Notes: generated by a model from the letters alone, not told the origin. A DNA stretch of 64,000 nt from Bostrychus sinensis (GCA_020698575.1 CM036253.1:35088719-35152718); one strand, 5' to 3'. Positions 12,024-23,092 are shown, numbered from the stretch's first letter. A program made the numbers and translations.

Positions 12024-12699
12024 CTCTCAGGACAACCATGCCTAGTATGTACACCTTTTTATCCAGACTCAAGCTCCTTTTCCTATATTTCTAATCATCT
12101 TTGTTTCCCAAACTCTTACTTAGATTAGCACTATTTCTGACTCTTAAGTGAAACACGGGGAAAGTTACATTTTTAGATTATTATTTTTGGGGTATTTGAT
12201 GTTTTTTTTTTTAAGGTTGGTTTAGTTTTATTCATGTGCGAGTACTGTGGATCTATATAAGTGTCTTTGGACGGTTGCTGGGGCAGCAGAACCATGAGAT
12301 TCTTTTCCCATCTGAAAGTCAGAAGGTTACAGAACATAGAACTGCCCGCTGGGTTTTTCGGTCTCATACTGAATAGATCCACATGCTTATATTATTCTTA
12401 TTTTATTTTTGTGTTAGCTTATTGCGGTCATGTAAGAGTGATGTTTGGTATGAGGGTTACAATGGCTCCAGATTACAACGGATAATCTGTACATGGTTAG
12501 TTTAGATTACTCTTTGTTGTGTTTTGCTTTAGCATAATAGGTTATGGTTTTGTCTTTTGATTTTTTCTTTGGGATTTTGTATTATGCTTTTTAGAGGTTT
12601 TGCTTTTTGTTTTTTATTTTTTTATTTTTTATTTTTTGTTTTTTATGTTTGTGTGATGTCTTTATTTTTAGAGGTTGTTTCACACCATGTGATATGGTG

Positions 12700-13240
12700 T
12701 GAAAAGGGGGAATTGTTGAATATTTCTACATATAGCTTTGCGTATTACCACTAAACTTATATTTTGATGTACTACTGCTAAGGTTAATAAACGCTTCAAT
12801 ATTAGTAAGAATGCTTTGATTCTAAAGGATGTTTTTCTCCTTTCACTCTAAAGGTCACTCTGCGATTAGGTACATTGTGCATTTGCAAAAGTGCACAATA
12901 ATGAGCTGGTTACAAAGTTAGGAAACTCAAGGTTACAGGTGGGGGCTCCCTGCCGTTGCGTGGGACGCTCCTGAAGATAACGAAGATTACGCACCGCAGA
13001 AATGAGAACTCTGGCCTGGTCGAGGCACAGGAGTTTCTTGAAGAAAACAATAAATGATATGCAGAAATCGTCATACATTGTCATACATAATATAAAAACT
13101 GTGATCACTCCTTTTTGGACGGCTTGCTCACCCTCTCCCTTTCAGCGGGGCACAGCTGTTGTTACCTTACCTGTGTGATACTAAAATAAACCTTCTGACT
13201 TGATTATACTTCTGAATCATCGTCCTCTTTGATGCTTACA
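12700..13240 (+). mobile_element. Polypurine tract and 3' LTR of the provirus
   Basis: A purine run, GAAAAGGGGGAA (12701-12712), is followed by TGTTGAATA, the expected LTR start (12714). The LTR ends in ...TTACA at 13240, giving short TGT/ACA inverted ends and a length of 527 bp. Inside are a TATA-like box (TATAAAAA at 13091) and a polyadenylation signal AATAAA (13185-13190). The order U3-TATA-AATAAA-end is complete. No matching 5' LTR was found in the window, so the insertion is 5'-truncated or rearranged. Confidence 0.7.
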
Positions 13241-13448
13241 CCCAAAATGAACAATCCTAATAATACAAATGAACAAATGAACTTTTAGGCAATGAACTTA
13301 AGTGAAGAATAAAGCAACTAAATATTGATGATTATTGCCTTCTTTGGATTTGTATTTTGCATTAACGCCAATCAAAGTGTACAGCAAGCGCGTCTCTTAC
13401 ATACTACCCGGATTTGCATCCCTCATCAGTCTAAGTGGGACTAAGCCG

Positions 13449-13740
13449 TAACAGTGCCTATAAAAAGTATCCACCCCCCTTAGCATTTTTCCTTTATTGT
13501 TCCTTTACAACCAGGAATTGAAATGGATCATTATGAGGGTTATGTCAGTCACTTTACATCACATGACACCAACTTAGCAGATGCAAAATATTTTTTATTG
13601 TGCAGCAAATAAGAAATATGACAGAAAAACAGAAAACTGGAATTTGCAGAAGTATTTGCCCCCTTAAATCAGAATTTTGTAGAACCACCTTCTAAAAGAC
13701 TTCCAGCTCCAAGTCTTTTATAAGCGTCTATGAGCTTGAT
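13449..13740. mobile_element. Tc1-like element end (CAGTGCCTATAAAAAGTAT type)
   Basis: It begins TA-ACAGTGCCTATAAAAAGT and continues into 'gtatttgcccccttaaatc' and 'agaaccacctt', typical wording of fish Tc1-like terminal and subterminal DNA. No transposase frame and no matching right end were found. A related terminus occurs at 57187-57265. Confidence 0.5.
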
Positions 13741-13803
13741 TCATAAAGTCACTAGGATTTGTGGTCATTCACCATCTAAAAACAGTTTCAGCTCCTTAAA
13801 GCT

Positions 13804-14412
13804 GGGGACACACTACACGATTTTTTTGCCCGATTTTATAACGATTCACAGTTGCAGCGAGTCTTTACCAGTCAACACTAGTTGCAGGGAATCGTAATCA
13901 CCAGTCGGCCCTGAAATCCGTTAGTGTGTGATGTTCAAAGACTCGAATCGGCAAGTGTGTGAGGCGCAAAAGCCCGGCCTGACGTCAGTCGCAAGCAATC
14001 AAACATGTTTGAATTTTAAAGCCAACTCTGGACGCACACTCCTGTAGTGTGGGCTGTTTGCATATCCAACTGGGAATTCATGGTGTCCAGCGGCCAATGA
14101 AAAACAGTTGATAGGACACAGGAAACAGCGTCAGGACGCAGACGCAGCAACAGGAAGCGGCGGGAAAATATAAGCGGAAATTTGAAGAAGAAGAAACACC
14201 GAAGAAAGTTGAGCGCTACCCAAGCGAAACTAGATACATAGCCGTTTTTTCTTTCCCTTTTTCCAAACAGATAGCTACGCACACAACGGCAACAGCGACC
14301 CAGGGAGCGTCCATGTTTGTTTACCATTTAGTTCTCGCGAGTTCCCCGCCAGAGTTTGCTGCGTTTGTTTGGCGTCAGTTGCAGTTACAGATCTTGTAGT
14401 GTGTGAGGCGCA
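13804..14412. mobile_element. Inverted-repeat element (GGGGACACACTACACGAT)
   Basis: The left end GGGGACACACTACACGATTT is mirrored by 'atcttgtagtgtgtgaggc' near 14393-14411. The interior is GC-rich and repeats 'cgcaagc' and 'cagttgcag' words. It has no coding capacity and is followed directly by the LINE fragment on the minus strand. The exact right end and the target duplication are unclear. Confidence 0.5.
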
Positions 14413-14424
14413 GTCGTTAAATGT

Positions 14425-14972
14425 GTGAGCTCTTCCTAGGACTGCACTCTTCTGGGCTGAGATGTCTGATGTTTTTCCTGGGATCTGCTGTAGCCACTCT
14501 TCCAGTTTGGGGGTTACTGCCCCGAGTGCTCCGATGACCACAGGCACCACTGTTGCCTTCACTTTCCAGGCCTTCTCAAGTTCTTCTTTGAGGCCTTGGT
14601 ACTTCTCCAGTTTCTCGTGTTCCTTTTTCCTGATGTTACAATCGCTTGGTATTGCGATGTCAACCACAACGGCTTTCCTCTGCTGTTTGTCCATCACCAC
14701 AATGTCCGGTTGGTTTGCCACTACCATTTTGTCTGTCTGGATCTGGAAGTCCCACAGGATCTTAGCTTGGTCATTCTCTATCACCTTTGGAGGTGTTTCC
14801 CATCTTGACCTCGGGACTTCCAGACTGTACTCTGCACAGATGTTCCTGTACACTATACCAGCCACTTGGTTATGACGCTCCATGTATGCTTTCCCTGCCA
14901 GCATCTTACAACCTGCAGTTATGTGCTGGATTGTCTCAGGGGCCTCTTTGCACAGTCTGCACCTAGGGTCTT
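14425..14972 (-). pseudogene. C-terminal part of a non-LTR retrotransposon ORF
   Basis: The minus-strand frame enters from the TA repeat at 14972 and reads a C-x2-C ... H-x4-C knuckle (CRLCKEAPETIQHITAGC). It is followed by a long conserved tail including RAKILWDF-like (here QAKILWDF), QTDKMVVANQPDIVVMDK and KATVVPVVIGALGAVTP. This is the C-terminal region of a LINE polyprotein found in many fish genomes, downstream of the reverse transcriptase. The RT and endonuclease parts are absent, so it is 5'-truncated. The methionine at 14904 is internal, not a real start. The plus-strand frame over the same bases is an antisense shadow. Confidence 0.75.
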
Positions 14973-14973
14973 G

Positions 14974-14975
<2 letters not shown>

Positions 14976-15026
<51 letters not shown>
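14976..15026 (+). repeat. (TA)n microsatellite
   Basis: About 25 TA units. It separates two unrelated LINE fragments of opposite orientation. Confidence 0.95.
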
Positions 15027-15031
<5 letters not shown>

Positions 15032-15650
15032 CCGGAAAAGGGTGGCTTGCCCTCTCCAGGTTGGAGGGGAGTCTCTGCTTCAAGTGGAGGAGTTCAAGTA
15101 TCTTGGGGTCTTGTTCACGAGTGAGGGAAGGATGGAACATGAGATTGACAGGAGGATCGGTGCAGCGTCTGCATTAATGCGGTCGTTGTATCGGTCGATC
15201 TACGTTCCTACTCTCACCTGTGGTCATGAGCTTTGGGTCATGACCGAAAGGACAAGATCCCGGATACAAGCGGCCGAAATGAGTTTCCTCCGCAGGGTGG
15301 CTGGCAATCCCTTAGAGATAGAGTGAGGAGCTCAGTTACACGGGAGGAGCTCGGAGTAGAGCCGCTGCTCCTCCGCATCGAGAGGAGCCAGTTGAGGTGG
15401 CTCGGGCATCTGTTTCGGATGCCTCCTGGACACCTTCCTGGGGAGGTGTTCCGGGCATGTCCCACTGGGAGGAGGCCCCGGAGAAGACCTAGGACACGCT
15501 GGAGGGACTATGTCTCTCGGCTGGCCTGGGAACGTCTTGGGGTCCCCCGGTAGAGCTGGAGGAAGTGTCTGTGGAGAGGGAAGTCTGGGCATCTCTGCTT
15601 AGACTGCTGCCCCCGCGACCCGCCCTCAGATAAAGCGGAAGGAGATGGAT

Positions 15651-15652
<2 letters not shown>
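15027..15652 (+). pseudogene. RTE-type (Rex3-like) LINE, 3' portion
   Basis: Conceptual translation gives EEFKYLGVLFTSEGRMEHEI, then IYVPTLTCGHELWVMTERTR, RRVAGNPL and LRWLGHLFRMPPGHLPGEVF, the C-terminal RT/linker region of RTE-clade elements common in fish. The frame shifts near 15300, and the ORF ends near 15625. The element ends in a short GATGGATGG tail, as Rex3 elements do. It is a 5'-truncated, nonfunctional copy lying between two TA arrays. Related pieces are at 29216-29415, 32400-33200 (minus strand) and 54890-55025. Confidence 0.75.

Positions 15653-15739
<87 letters not shown>
15653..15739 (+). repeat. (TA)n microsatellite
   Basis: About 43 uninterrupted AT units directly after the LINE tail. 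Confidence 0.96.
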
Positions 15740-15743
<4 letters not shown>

Positions 15744-17486
15744 AACCTCTGTGTCGTATTTGTCAATATGTGTCTGAAGTTATATCTGTTTGATTCTGCC
15801 CCTTCCCTCTTTTTGTCTTCCTCCATGACCCCGACATAATAGTCATTGGTTTTAAGTCTTTTTTAAAAATTATTATTCAGAACATTTTTGAACAACATGG
15901 AGCAGGAGCTAGAGCAGAGCGCTATGGCCATGTCTGTCCTCAGGTCAGAGGATGATGCCGCCACCTGCAGCACTGAGACTGTCATAGAAGCTGCAGAAGT
16001 TCAGAATCATCTGCCATCAGAAGGATCTGTGTGTGCAGTGTTGTCTGACCTCATCTATGCCCTACACCGTGAGTTACAATTCACTAAAGCCTTCTGAAGT
16101 GGAGGAAATATTTATGGACATTGAACCAAATTAAGAATTTCTATTAATTTATGATGGCAGTGTCTGCTTCTGTTTGAAAAGAAATGAAACAGGCAATGTT
16201 TGTAAATTGAAAAAATATGAAATTTTATTTTGTTAAACTATACACTGAATTTCCATATTTTATGTGCATCTCAAACTGGCTAGTCTGGGTTTGTGTTTAT
16301 AAAACTGACACAGGCAGGAGCAATGAGGTTTTATGCATGTCTGCTAATGGGCAAGTGAAAACACTTTGAACAACTAACTTAAGTTTCTTTACCTTCCAAA
16401 ACTCCTCAGTTCTTTAAATATACAGCATGCCTAAACTATTCAAATCTGTAAACGCCTCGATAAGGGTATTTCAGCAATAGTACCATGTACAGTATGTACA
16501 AACTAAATGGACATTTGCATAGTTCCAAGTTTCAGCTTTAAAATATTTTATAAATAAATGTGTCCCCATTCACAGCAGCTCGTGGTCTTGTGTCATTGCT
16601 CGTCTGCTTCTCAAAACTGTAAGTGTGATTCTCTGCAAATGCCATTATGTTTTACTTGTGACCGCATAAACCCAGAGGAAAACAAAGTATGAAAAAATAT
16701 CATCATCATAGTACTGGAATTGTGCTGGAAAACTATTTTTGAAATTCCTAAATCCCTAAATGTTCCATCTTCAGTACATCAGCTGTCAGTTGTGTTGTAT
16801 GTGATGTTTGTTTTTAAAAGCGGTGTAAAACTTGGTCAATTTCTGATGACATGTTGTGCAATAACTTAATAAAAGCACTTGTTACAGAAGTGATTACAGT
16901 GCTTCATTTTAATGGTAAAAATACTTTGAAATGAGGAACATTTTTAAATTCACCTAAATCTATAATTAAATTTGTAATAATGCAAAAAAAGGCTTTGCTA
17001 ATTTTAGATAAAGTTATAATTTTACCTTGTACTTATGTAAGAATTTACATTAAGGAAAATTAATATTTTTAAATTATTATTTGTAGATTTTTAATTTAGA
17101 TCAAAGTACAAAAATCATTTGACAAAAACTAATAAATTTAGCTGTAAAAATTGAAGCAATTTTTTTTTACGTTGATCCAAAGTATGACTTTTTTCAGTGT
17201 AGAAGGTAGTATAGATCTTTTGAGTGATCAGCAGTGGGCAGAATAATCCCCTCACTCAGCAAAAGGAATGGGTAGTCCATCACAACTTCAGTTCAGTAAA
17301 ACAACACTCACACACACACACACACACAGTTGGAATGTTTCTCTTACTAGGAGTAGTGACTTATTTGTTTATTATAATTACTTGTGAAATTGTTCTTAGA
17401 AAGAGGGACATATAGGTTGTGAGTGACCTGGTATAATATTCCTGCAGCACTCCCTCGAAGGTTGTTTTGGGTTACAGTTGACCAGG
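15740..17486. other. Gene-poor stretch with one unrecognised short frame
   Basis: A 69-codon frame at 15888-16097 begins Met-Asn-Asn-Met-Glu-Gln and is acidic and Ser/Ala-rich. It has no recognised domain and no clear splice context, so I do not call it a gene. At 16870-17205 the sequence resembles a decayed AT-rich DNA transposon ending in 'acttttttcagtg'. A short (CA)n run is at 17308-17328. Confidence 0.35.
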
Positions 17487-17845
17487 TTAAATCAATCAAT
17501 CAAAGTTTATTTATAGCACCTTACAACAACCTAATGGCGCCCAAAGTGCTTCACAGAAAAGCAATTTAAAAACAAAAACATTTAAAACAAATAACAATAA
17601 TTAACATAAAGCACTAAAAGAATAACAACAACAAAAAAGAATTATGTATCAAACGCCAGTCTGAATAAATGGGTTTTTAGCCATGATCTAAAGACTGTTA
17701 GTTCAGTTTATGGACCGCAACTCTGGTGGAAGTGAGTTCCAAAGCCTGTGAGCAACAACAGCAAAGGAACGATCACCCCACTTTTTGTTGACCTGGGAAC
17801 CACCAGAGACAGCTGCTCAGAGGAGCGCCACTGACGGATTTTAGG
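17487..17845 (-). mobile_element. LINE/SINE 3' end on the minus strand
   Basis: It starts with ATCAATCAATCAAAG and 'tttatttatagcacc', the reverse complement of the 'tataaataaa...ttgattgatt' end of fish L2-like elements. The following GC-richer part ('agtgagttccaaagcctgtg') is also typical of the LINE C-terminal coding end read backwards. No intact frame. Confidence 0.5.
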
Positions 17846-18060
17846 TTAAAAATAAATGGTTGTCCGTCTGACTACTAACTAACAATAACTAACTGTTATT
17901 ACTTTATATAAAATCAGGGTCTAAATTGCTTCAAATCTTTATGCATAAAAGTTGAATCATTTTTAATAAACCTTTAATAAGGTTAATATAACATTTTGGC
18001 CACCTGTCATTTACCCATAAATAACTTATTCAGTAGCATTCATAATATTTTAGGAGTCAT

Positions 18061-19084
18061 TTTATAATGTGTACAGCTTTAAAAAAAAAAAAAAAAAAAA
18101 AGTATTTAAATATTTATATAACGTATACAGCTTTTTAAAAATGTATTTAAAATCTTTTAAATGTTTTTAATTTTAGAACGTGTATGGCTTAAAAAAATAT
18201 TCATTTTTGAAACATGTATGGCTTTTTAAAAATTATTTTTTATTTTTATAATGTATGGCTTTTTAAAATGGATTTATTTCTTTTTTGTAATGTGTACGAA
18301 TTTTTAAAAATATATTTATTTATTTTTATAATGTGTATGGGTTTTCTACGGAAACGCATAGTAGTCACCAAAAAAAAATGGCTTACAACAGAGGCTGGCA
18401 GGGCATCCCATGTATTTACATCCTATTGCTAAAAAACCTTTGTCTCATACTGGTTACTGTGACAGGCGCCATTCAATGTCCTAAAGGGTACGTTGATCTT
18501 TATCTCGTAATTACGCGATAGTTTCTCAAAATTACGAGAAAACTATCTCGTAAATACGAGAAAAACTATCTCGTAATTACGAGAATCTATAGCTTTTTTT
18601 TTTTGGTGACTACTATGCGCTTCCGTAATAATGTGTGGGTTTTCTAATTTATTTATTTATTCATTTATTTATTTATTTTTATAACATGTACGGCTTTTTG
18701 TATTTATTTATTTTTATGATATTGGACGGCTTTTAAAAATGTTTATTCATTTTTATAACGTGTACAGCTTTTTAAATTCAGTTATTTATTTTTATAATGT
18801 GTACGGCTTTTAAAATTGTATTTATTCATTTCATAACACGTACAGCTTTTTAAAATGTATTTATATATTTTTAAAACGTATGAATCCTTTAAAAATGAAT
18901 TTATTTATTTTTATATTGTGTACGGCTTTTTAAATATATATTTATTTTTAAAAGGTGTACGGCTTTTTAAAATGTGTTTATTTGTTTTTATAACGTCTAT
19001 GGCTTTAAAAAAAATTATTTATTTAGTTTTATAACGTCTATGTTTTTTTCTAATAAATGTATTTATTTTTATAACGTGTACGCC
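18061..19084 (+). repeat. Degenerate AT-rich minisatellite ending at the PDXDC1 promoter
   Basis: More than 15 diverged units of roughly 40-55 bp share the words 'ataacgtgtacggcttttta' and 'aatgtatttatttattttta'. Units differ by point changes and length. The array is interrupted by a MITE at 18347-18627 and stops abruptly at the GC-rich sequence of the promoter (19081). Confidence 0.85.
18347..18627. mobile_element. MITE with TA target sites and a palindromic core
   Basis: The ends are TACGGAAACGCATAGTAGTC and GACTACTATGCGCTTCCGTA, near-perfect inverted repeats that extend through GTCACCAAAAAAAAA. TA flanks suggest a Tc1/mariner-type insertion. The core (18500-18595) repeats the palindromic word CTCGTAATTACGAG and variants several times. 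It has no coding capacity. It sits inside the minisatellite and is therefore younger than it. Confidence 0.8.
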
Positions 19085-19200
19085 GGCGTGGTCACTGGCT
19101 GTCAGCAGCATGACGTCAGTGCTGCCAGCGTGGAAAGGCACGTCGCCTCCAAATCAAACCAGGAAGTGACCGATCCGGCTCCTGGAGCACAACAGAGCCA
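19085..19200 (+). promoter_or_regulatory. PDXDC1: PDXDC1 CpG-rich promoter region with CRE
   Basis: Sequence composition changes from AT-rich to CpG-rich at 19081. A perfect cAMP response element TGACGTCA is at 19111-19118, and an ETS-like CAGGAAGTGAC is at 19160-19170. There is no TATA box, which fits a housekeeping CpG promoter. The transcription start is not determinable from sequence. A short upstream ORF (ATG 19110, stop 19167-19169) overlaps the CRE and would matter only if transcription starts upstream of it. Confidence 0.6.
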
Positions 19201-19297
19201 GTGTCGTTCCCGTGAAATAAAACAAGCATTTCTGCCCGAGCGAGAGGACCAGGCGAGGCGGCGCGGCCACGTCCGGAGACCGCGGTGTGTGTTGGAG
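19170..19297 (+). other. PDXDC1: PDXDC1 probable noncoding exon 1
   Basis: GC-rich sequence ends at a strong donor GGAG|GTAAGG (GT at 19298). A second donor with the same context, GGAG|GTAAGG, lies 40 bases downstream (GT at 19338). Neither version adds an in-frame ATG to the coding exon at 23375, so this exon is probably untranslated. The 5' boundary is a guess. Confidence 0.5.
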
Positions 19298-19689
19298 GTA
19301 AGGCTCGGTCTCGGTGTGTGTGTGCAGAAGCCTGGAGGTAAGGCTGGTCCTCTTCGGGGTCAGCCCAGGTCTCAGCCCCGTCACTCAGCGGCTATAGCCC
19401 GGTGACAGCAACGGGACAGACTGCGGGGTTTACTCGGGGGTAGTCTAATAAGGTGAAATCCTTGCCGCTGACAGAACACCGGAGGAGATTTACCTCCAGA
19501 GGCTCACGCTGCGTTCTGCCTGAGCCGGTCACGGGATCCCATTCAGGCTGCGTGATGCTCAAGTCCAACCAGGATCCGGAAGAGTCAGGCAGTTTGTTTT
19601 ATTACCTTTAATGCGTGTGTAGAACCGTTTGCGCAACACGTTAAACATATAAGGCTAGCTTTAAACCGTGCATTAGCCTAACTTGCCTC

Positions 19690-20186
19690 ATAGAAGGTAA
19701 GCCTTCTATCAACTTTTTTTTTTTTTTTTTTTGAGTTTCTAACCATATTATAATTTACTCCTCATAAACAGACCTGGAGTAGTATTTTGTCTCATTCACA
19801 TGTTTGAGCAATCCTGTATGTTGGGGCACTGTCCTTCTCAAGATATGAAAACGCTCGGTCTCACAGCTCTACATATACACGTGAAACCAGGAAGTGCTTG
19901 TGCTCATTTCTAAAACCCTGTCATCACTACAAAGCAGTCAGCTCAATTATATATGTGTTAGTGTCATGTAGCTAATAGCTGTGCTAAATAGCTATTTTTA
20001 TGTTCTATCCAGTCCCCACCATTACCAGCAGGGGGTGACAGACACCTAGTGTTCTCTGCAAAGTCACAGTAACAGCTCCGCAACAGAAGATGTTTTACAT
20101 ATACATTCTTTTAAGTTATAAAGTGTGAAATGCTAATGCAAAGGAGTCCAACACTATTTCAAAAAGACATAATATGGCTCTTTTAA
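19690..20186. mobile_element. TTAA-type MITE, copy 1 (intron 1)
   Basis: It shares 'cagacctggagtagtatttt', 'gctcggtctcacagctctac' and 'gtgaaaccaggaagtgct' with the complete copy at 61521-61884. The right end reads 'gacataatatggctctt|TTAA'. The left terminus is decayed. A Kolobok-like element is likely from the TTAA flanks and the AAGGTCCC/GGGACCTT-type ends of the other copy. Confidence 0.6.
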
Positions 20187-20856
20187 TTTTTAATTGCCAA
20201 TGTACTGGATGTGAACTGCATGTCACGGCAAATTTAGCAGCCTGAAAAACATATTATGTCACCTTGCCTTTTACTAGATGATAAAAACTGACAAGTCTCT
20301 GTGGGAACAGTACAAAATATAAAATTAGAGTGAACTTTTGGTAACGGTACCAAAGACAGTTAAAGAAACATGAAGCATATAAGAATTTTCTGAGTTTGCC
20401 TATGTTTTTTGCTATTTGCTTAAGCAGCCTCCAGTCATGCCAATTATAAGTAGCATAGAACTGTTTTGTGAATTAGCCAAATCTTTTGTCTGGGATGAAA
20501 GGGTGTCCTGAGGGCTGAAATCTACTTGGAATGTCTAAATGACTTCATCCTCCACACACAATGGAAGTCAACTAAAATTTCACAGCGTTGGCTATCATGA
20601 ACCATGTGTGTACAACCCTGATTTCAGAAAGGTTTTGAGTGTAGTTCTAAGCAAACAATACAGAAAACTCACGGCTGTCGAAGTTGATTCAAAAGCCAAA
20701 GTAGACCTGGATTTGACCTGTGTTGTACAGGATTTTTGATGTTAGACCTTGATTTCAGAAGGTACCTGTTGCGTGCTCGCTGTCTAAAAATAGACACTGA
20801 GGACCAGGAAGGTTGTAGATAAAATGCTGCCCAGGTTTATTAAAAACCAACAGGAA

Positions 20857-21114
20857 CAAAAATGCAGGTTGACAGAATCCAGATCAATACAAAAATACAG
20901 TATAGTGGTAGATCAAAATACAGAACTCAGACTGGGAGCAATCGTTGGTGTCACGCCGCCACCGGTCACAGCTCTCTGGGGAGAACCTTCCGGTCTTGGG
21001 ATACCACCGAATGCTCCAGACTCCGGGGTACACACAGGTTTTAATGAACATTTTGATCTACCACTATACTGTATTTTTGTATTGATCTGGATTCTGTCAA
21101 CCTGCATTTTTCCA
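20857..21114. mobile_element. 258-bp element with near-perfect 60-bp inverted repeats
   Basis: The left arm from 'aaaaatgcaggttgacagaa' to about 20918 is repeated in inverted form at about 21050-21114. Because the arms are nearly identical, both strands encode the same short peptide start, which explains mirrored open frames. The 130-bp centre is GC-richer. It is probably a MITE or foldback element. No clear target duplication is visible. Confidence 0.65.
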
Positions 21115-21447
21115 GGACCCTTGCTTTCTGGCTCAGATAAGGCAGTAACACAGTAACTTGTATGGTGTTTACAAGGCCTACAGCAGGTGTCAGACTTATA
21201 CGTACAGAATATGATGACTTAATCAATTACAAAATGATAACAAGCTTATAAAACCACGTTTTACAATGGAACATAAAGAAAATATTAGTCTTATTTTACT
21301 ATTTCAGCAAAAAGCTGCTTTAGAATATGATGGCAGGCTTTTAAAGTTGTAGCAAAAGCAAAGCAGCTGGAGGAGCAACTAATTGGGTTATTTCTCATTT
21401 CAGTGAGATGTCTGGGTATAAAAGGAGCATATTATAAAGGCAGTATG

Positions 21448-22224
21448 TACACTTAGCTTCATAAGTATTTGGACACTGACACAAGTTTTGTTATTTAAGC
21501 TGTAAACCAAAACATAAAAAATACAGTTATATTTTAAGCTATTTTTTAAGCTGCCTGGGCTATTTCCCTCTTTAATCCATCATAAACTGAGCAGGTAAAA
21601 GGTCTGGGCTTGATTCCATTTGTTACATTTGCATTTGAAAGCTGTTTCTGTGAAATCACAGCATACAGTATCTCAATGGATGTGAACTAGACCATCCTTA
21701 GCCTAAATCAAAACCTTGTGGTGAACCCTCTGTATTTTCTCTCATGAACACTTCTGGTTATGGTTGACCTAGACATTGACAAACCTACTTCCTGGAGAGT
21801 GTTCTGCTCTACGGTGGATGTTGTGAAGGGATTTTTTACCATTTTTGATCCAGCCTCAGGATGGTCTAGTTCACTTCCATATGTTGTGGTTTCACAGAAA
21901 CAGCTTTCAAATGCAAACGTAACACCTGGAATCAAGTCCAGACCTTTTACCTGCTCAGTTTATGGTGGATTAATGGAAATTCAGTTCAAGAAATAGCTTT
22001 TGAACCAACTGTCCAATTACTTTTGAGCCTCTGAAAAAGAGGCTCCTACACTTTAAAGAGCTGTACCTTTTAATCACTTTATCCGATTTGGACATGAATA
22101 CTCTCAAATGACAGCTGACAGTCTGCACTTTTAGCACATATATAACTGTATTTTGAATATGTTTTGGTTTACAGCTAAAATAACAAAACTTGTCAGTGTC
22201 CAAATACTTATGGACCTAACTGTA
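21448..22224. mobile_element. Tc1-like non-autonomous element with long inverted repeats
   Basis: The left end TACACTTAGCTTCATAAGTA and the right end TACTTATGGACCTAACTGTA are inverted repeats flanked by TA. The arms continue through 'tatttggacactgacacaag' for roughly 250 bp to 'gtgaactagaccatcct', mirrored at 21858-21874. The termini match the CAGTTAGGTCCATAAGTATT group of fish Tc1-like transposons. No transposase is present. Confidence 0.8.
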
Positions 22225-22261
22225 TATTAGTACTGGATGTATGGGATGCGCCTAATCTTTA

Positions 22262-23092
22262 GGGGACTCATTGATAAAGCGCTTGTACGCCCAAAACGAG
22301 GTTAAAACTGGCATACGCCACCCTCTCTGCCAAACATGGGATCTATAAAAATCCAACTAGGCATCAAACCTTGTGTATCCTTACACCAGCTCTGACCCTG
22401 TCAGGGTCCGCGGTGTGAACTAACAGCAGAGACCATTCCTGATGAATCCGTGACTGGACTGATGATCGTACATGAGCATAAAGCTCATGTACGACATCTA
22501 CAGGCCGTTCATATCAGAGCTGTGTGGTTTTAATGAAACACAGAGTCAAAAGGAAACTGACTGGAATTGTTATTTGGCATTACACACAACATACACCTGC
22601 ACTGCAGCTCTCACTGCCCCCTCCCTTTACACAACCTCCACTCTGACCTATGCGTGGGCATACAGTGTGTGAACAGAAGACTGCGATGCGTCTTGCAAGT
22701 CTCAATCACAGCACAGGGAAATCCTAAAAAAGTGATACAATAATCCATTTGTTACATTTTAAACTTCTTTTTATTGTTATTTAAGTTGTAATCAGAGACA
22801 GGAGGAGTTTATTGTGTCATTGCAATCATTATTTTTTTATTGGAGCGTCTCGTGCTTTGCATTGTGCTTCGTTGGTGGATGTGAGGCATGGAGAGGGCGT
22901 GCCGTTAGGTGGGTTTATGTGCGCACCTTTCTACTCCAGATGGGATCTATAAAGAGGAAATTGTGTGCAGGTGTGCGCACGCAGGTTTTCATAAGTCAGG
23001 ATTTTAGTTTGCATGCACCAGCTTTGGTCACTAGGCATACGCCCTTGCTTAATAGAGATGCATCTTATGCAATCTTTTATAAATGAGGCCCC
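22262..23092. mobile_element. MITE of the GGGGCCTCATTTATAAA type
   Basis: The left end GGGGACTCATTGATAAAGCG and the right end TTATAAATGAGGCCCC are inverted. Subterminal words ('gcatacgcc', 'gggatctataaa') also recur in inverted order. The ends resemble those at 34551 and 42163, suggesting a related, possibly PIF/Harbinger-like group. A perfect 11-bp hairpin (CGTACATGAGC/GCTCATGTACG) is at about 22467-22493. No coding sequence. Confidence 0.55.

Noticed and set aside
14462..14875. 137-codon plus-strand frame
   Set aside because: It is antisense to the clear LINE C-terminal coding sequence on the minus strand.
15508..15839. Frames coding long Tyr-Ile repeats
   Set aside because: Translation of (TA)n microsatellites.
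15888..16097. 69-codon acidic frame as a gene
   Set aside because: No similarity I recognise, no splice context and no neighbouring exons.
19110..19169. Upstream ORF as a coding exon of PDXDC1
   Set aside because: The 19-codon frame ends in TGA and cannot join the main frame; it may not even be transcribed because it overlaps the CRE.
20862..21107. Same peptide start encoded on both strands
   Set aside because: Explained by the near-perfect inverted repeat of the element; no evidence of translation.
21760..21996. 78-codon frame in intron 1
   Set aside because: It lies wholly in the right arm of the Tc1-like inverted-repeat element and matches no transposase.
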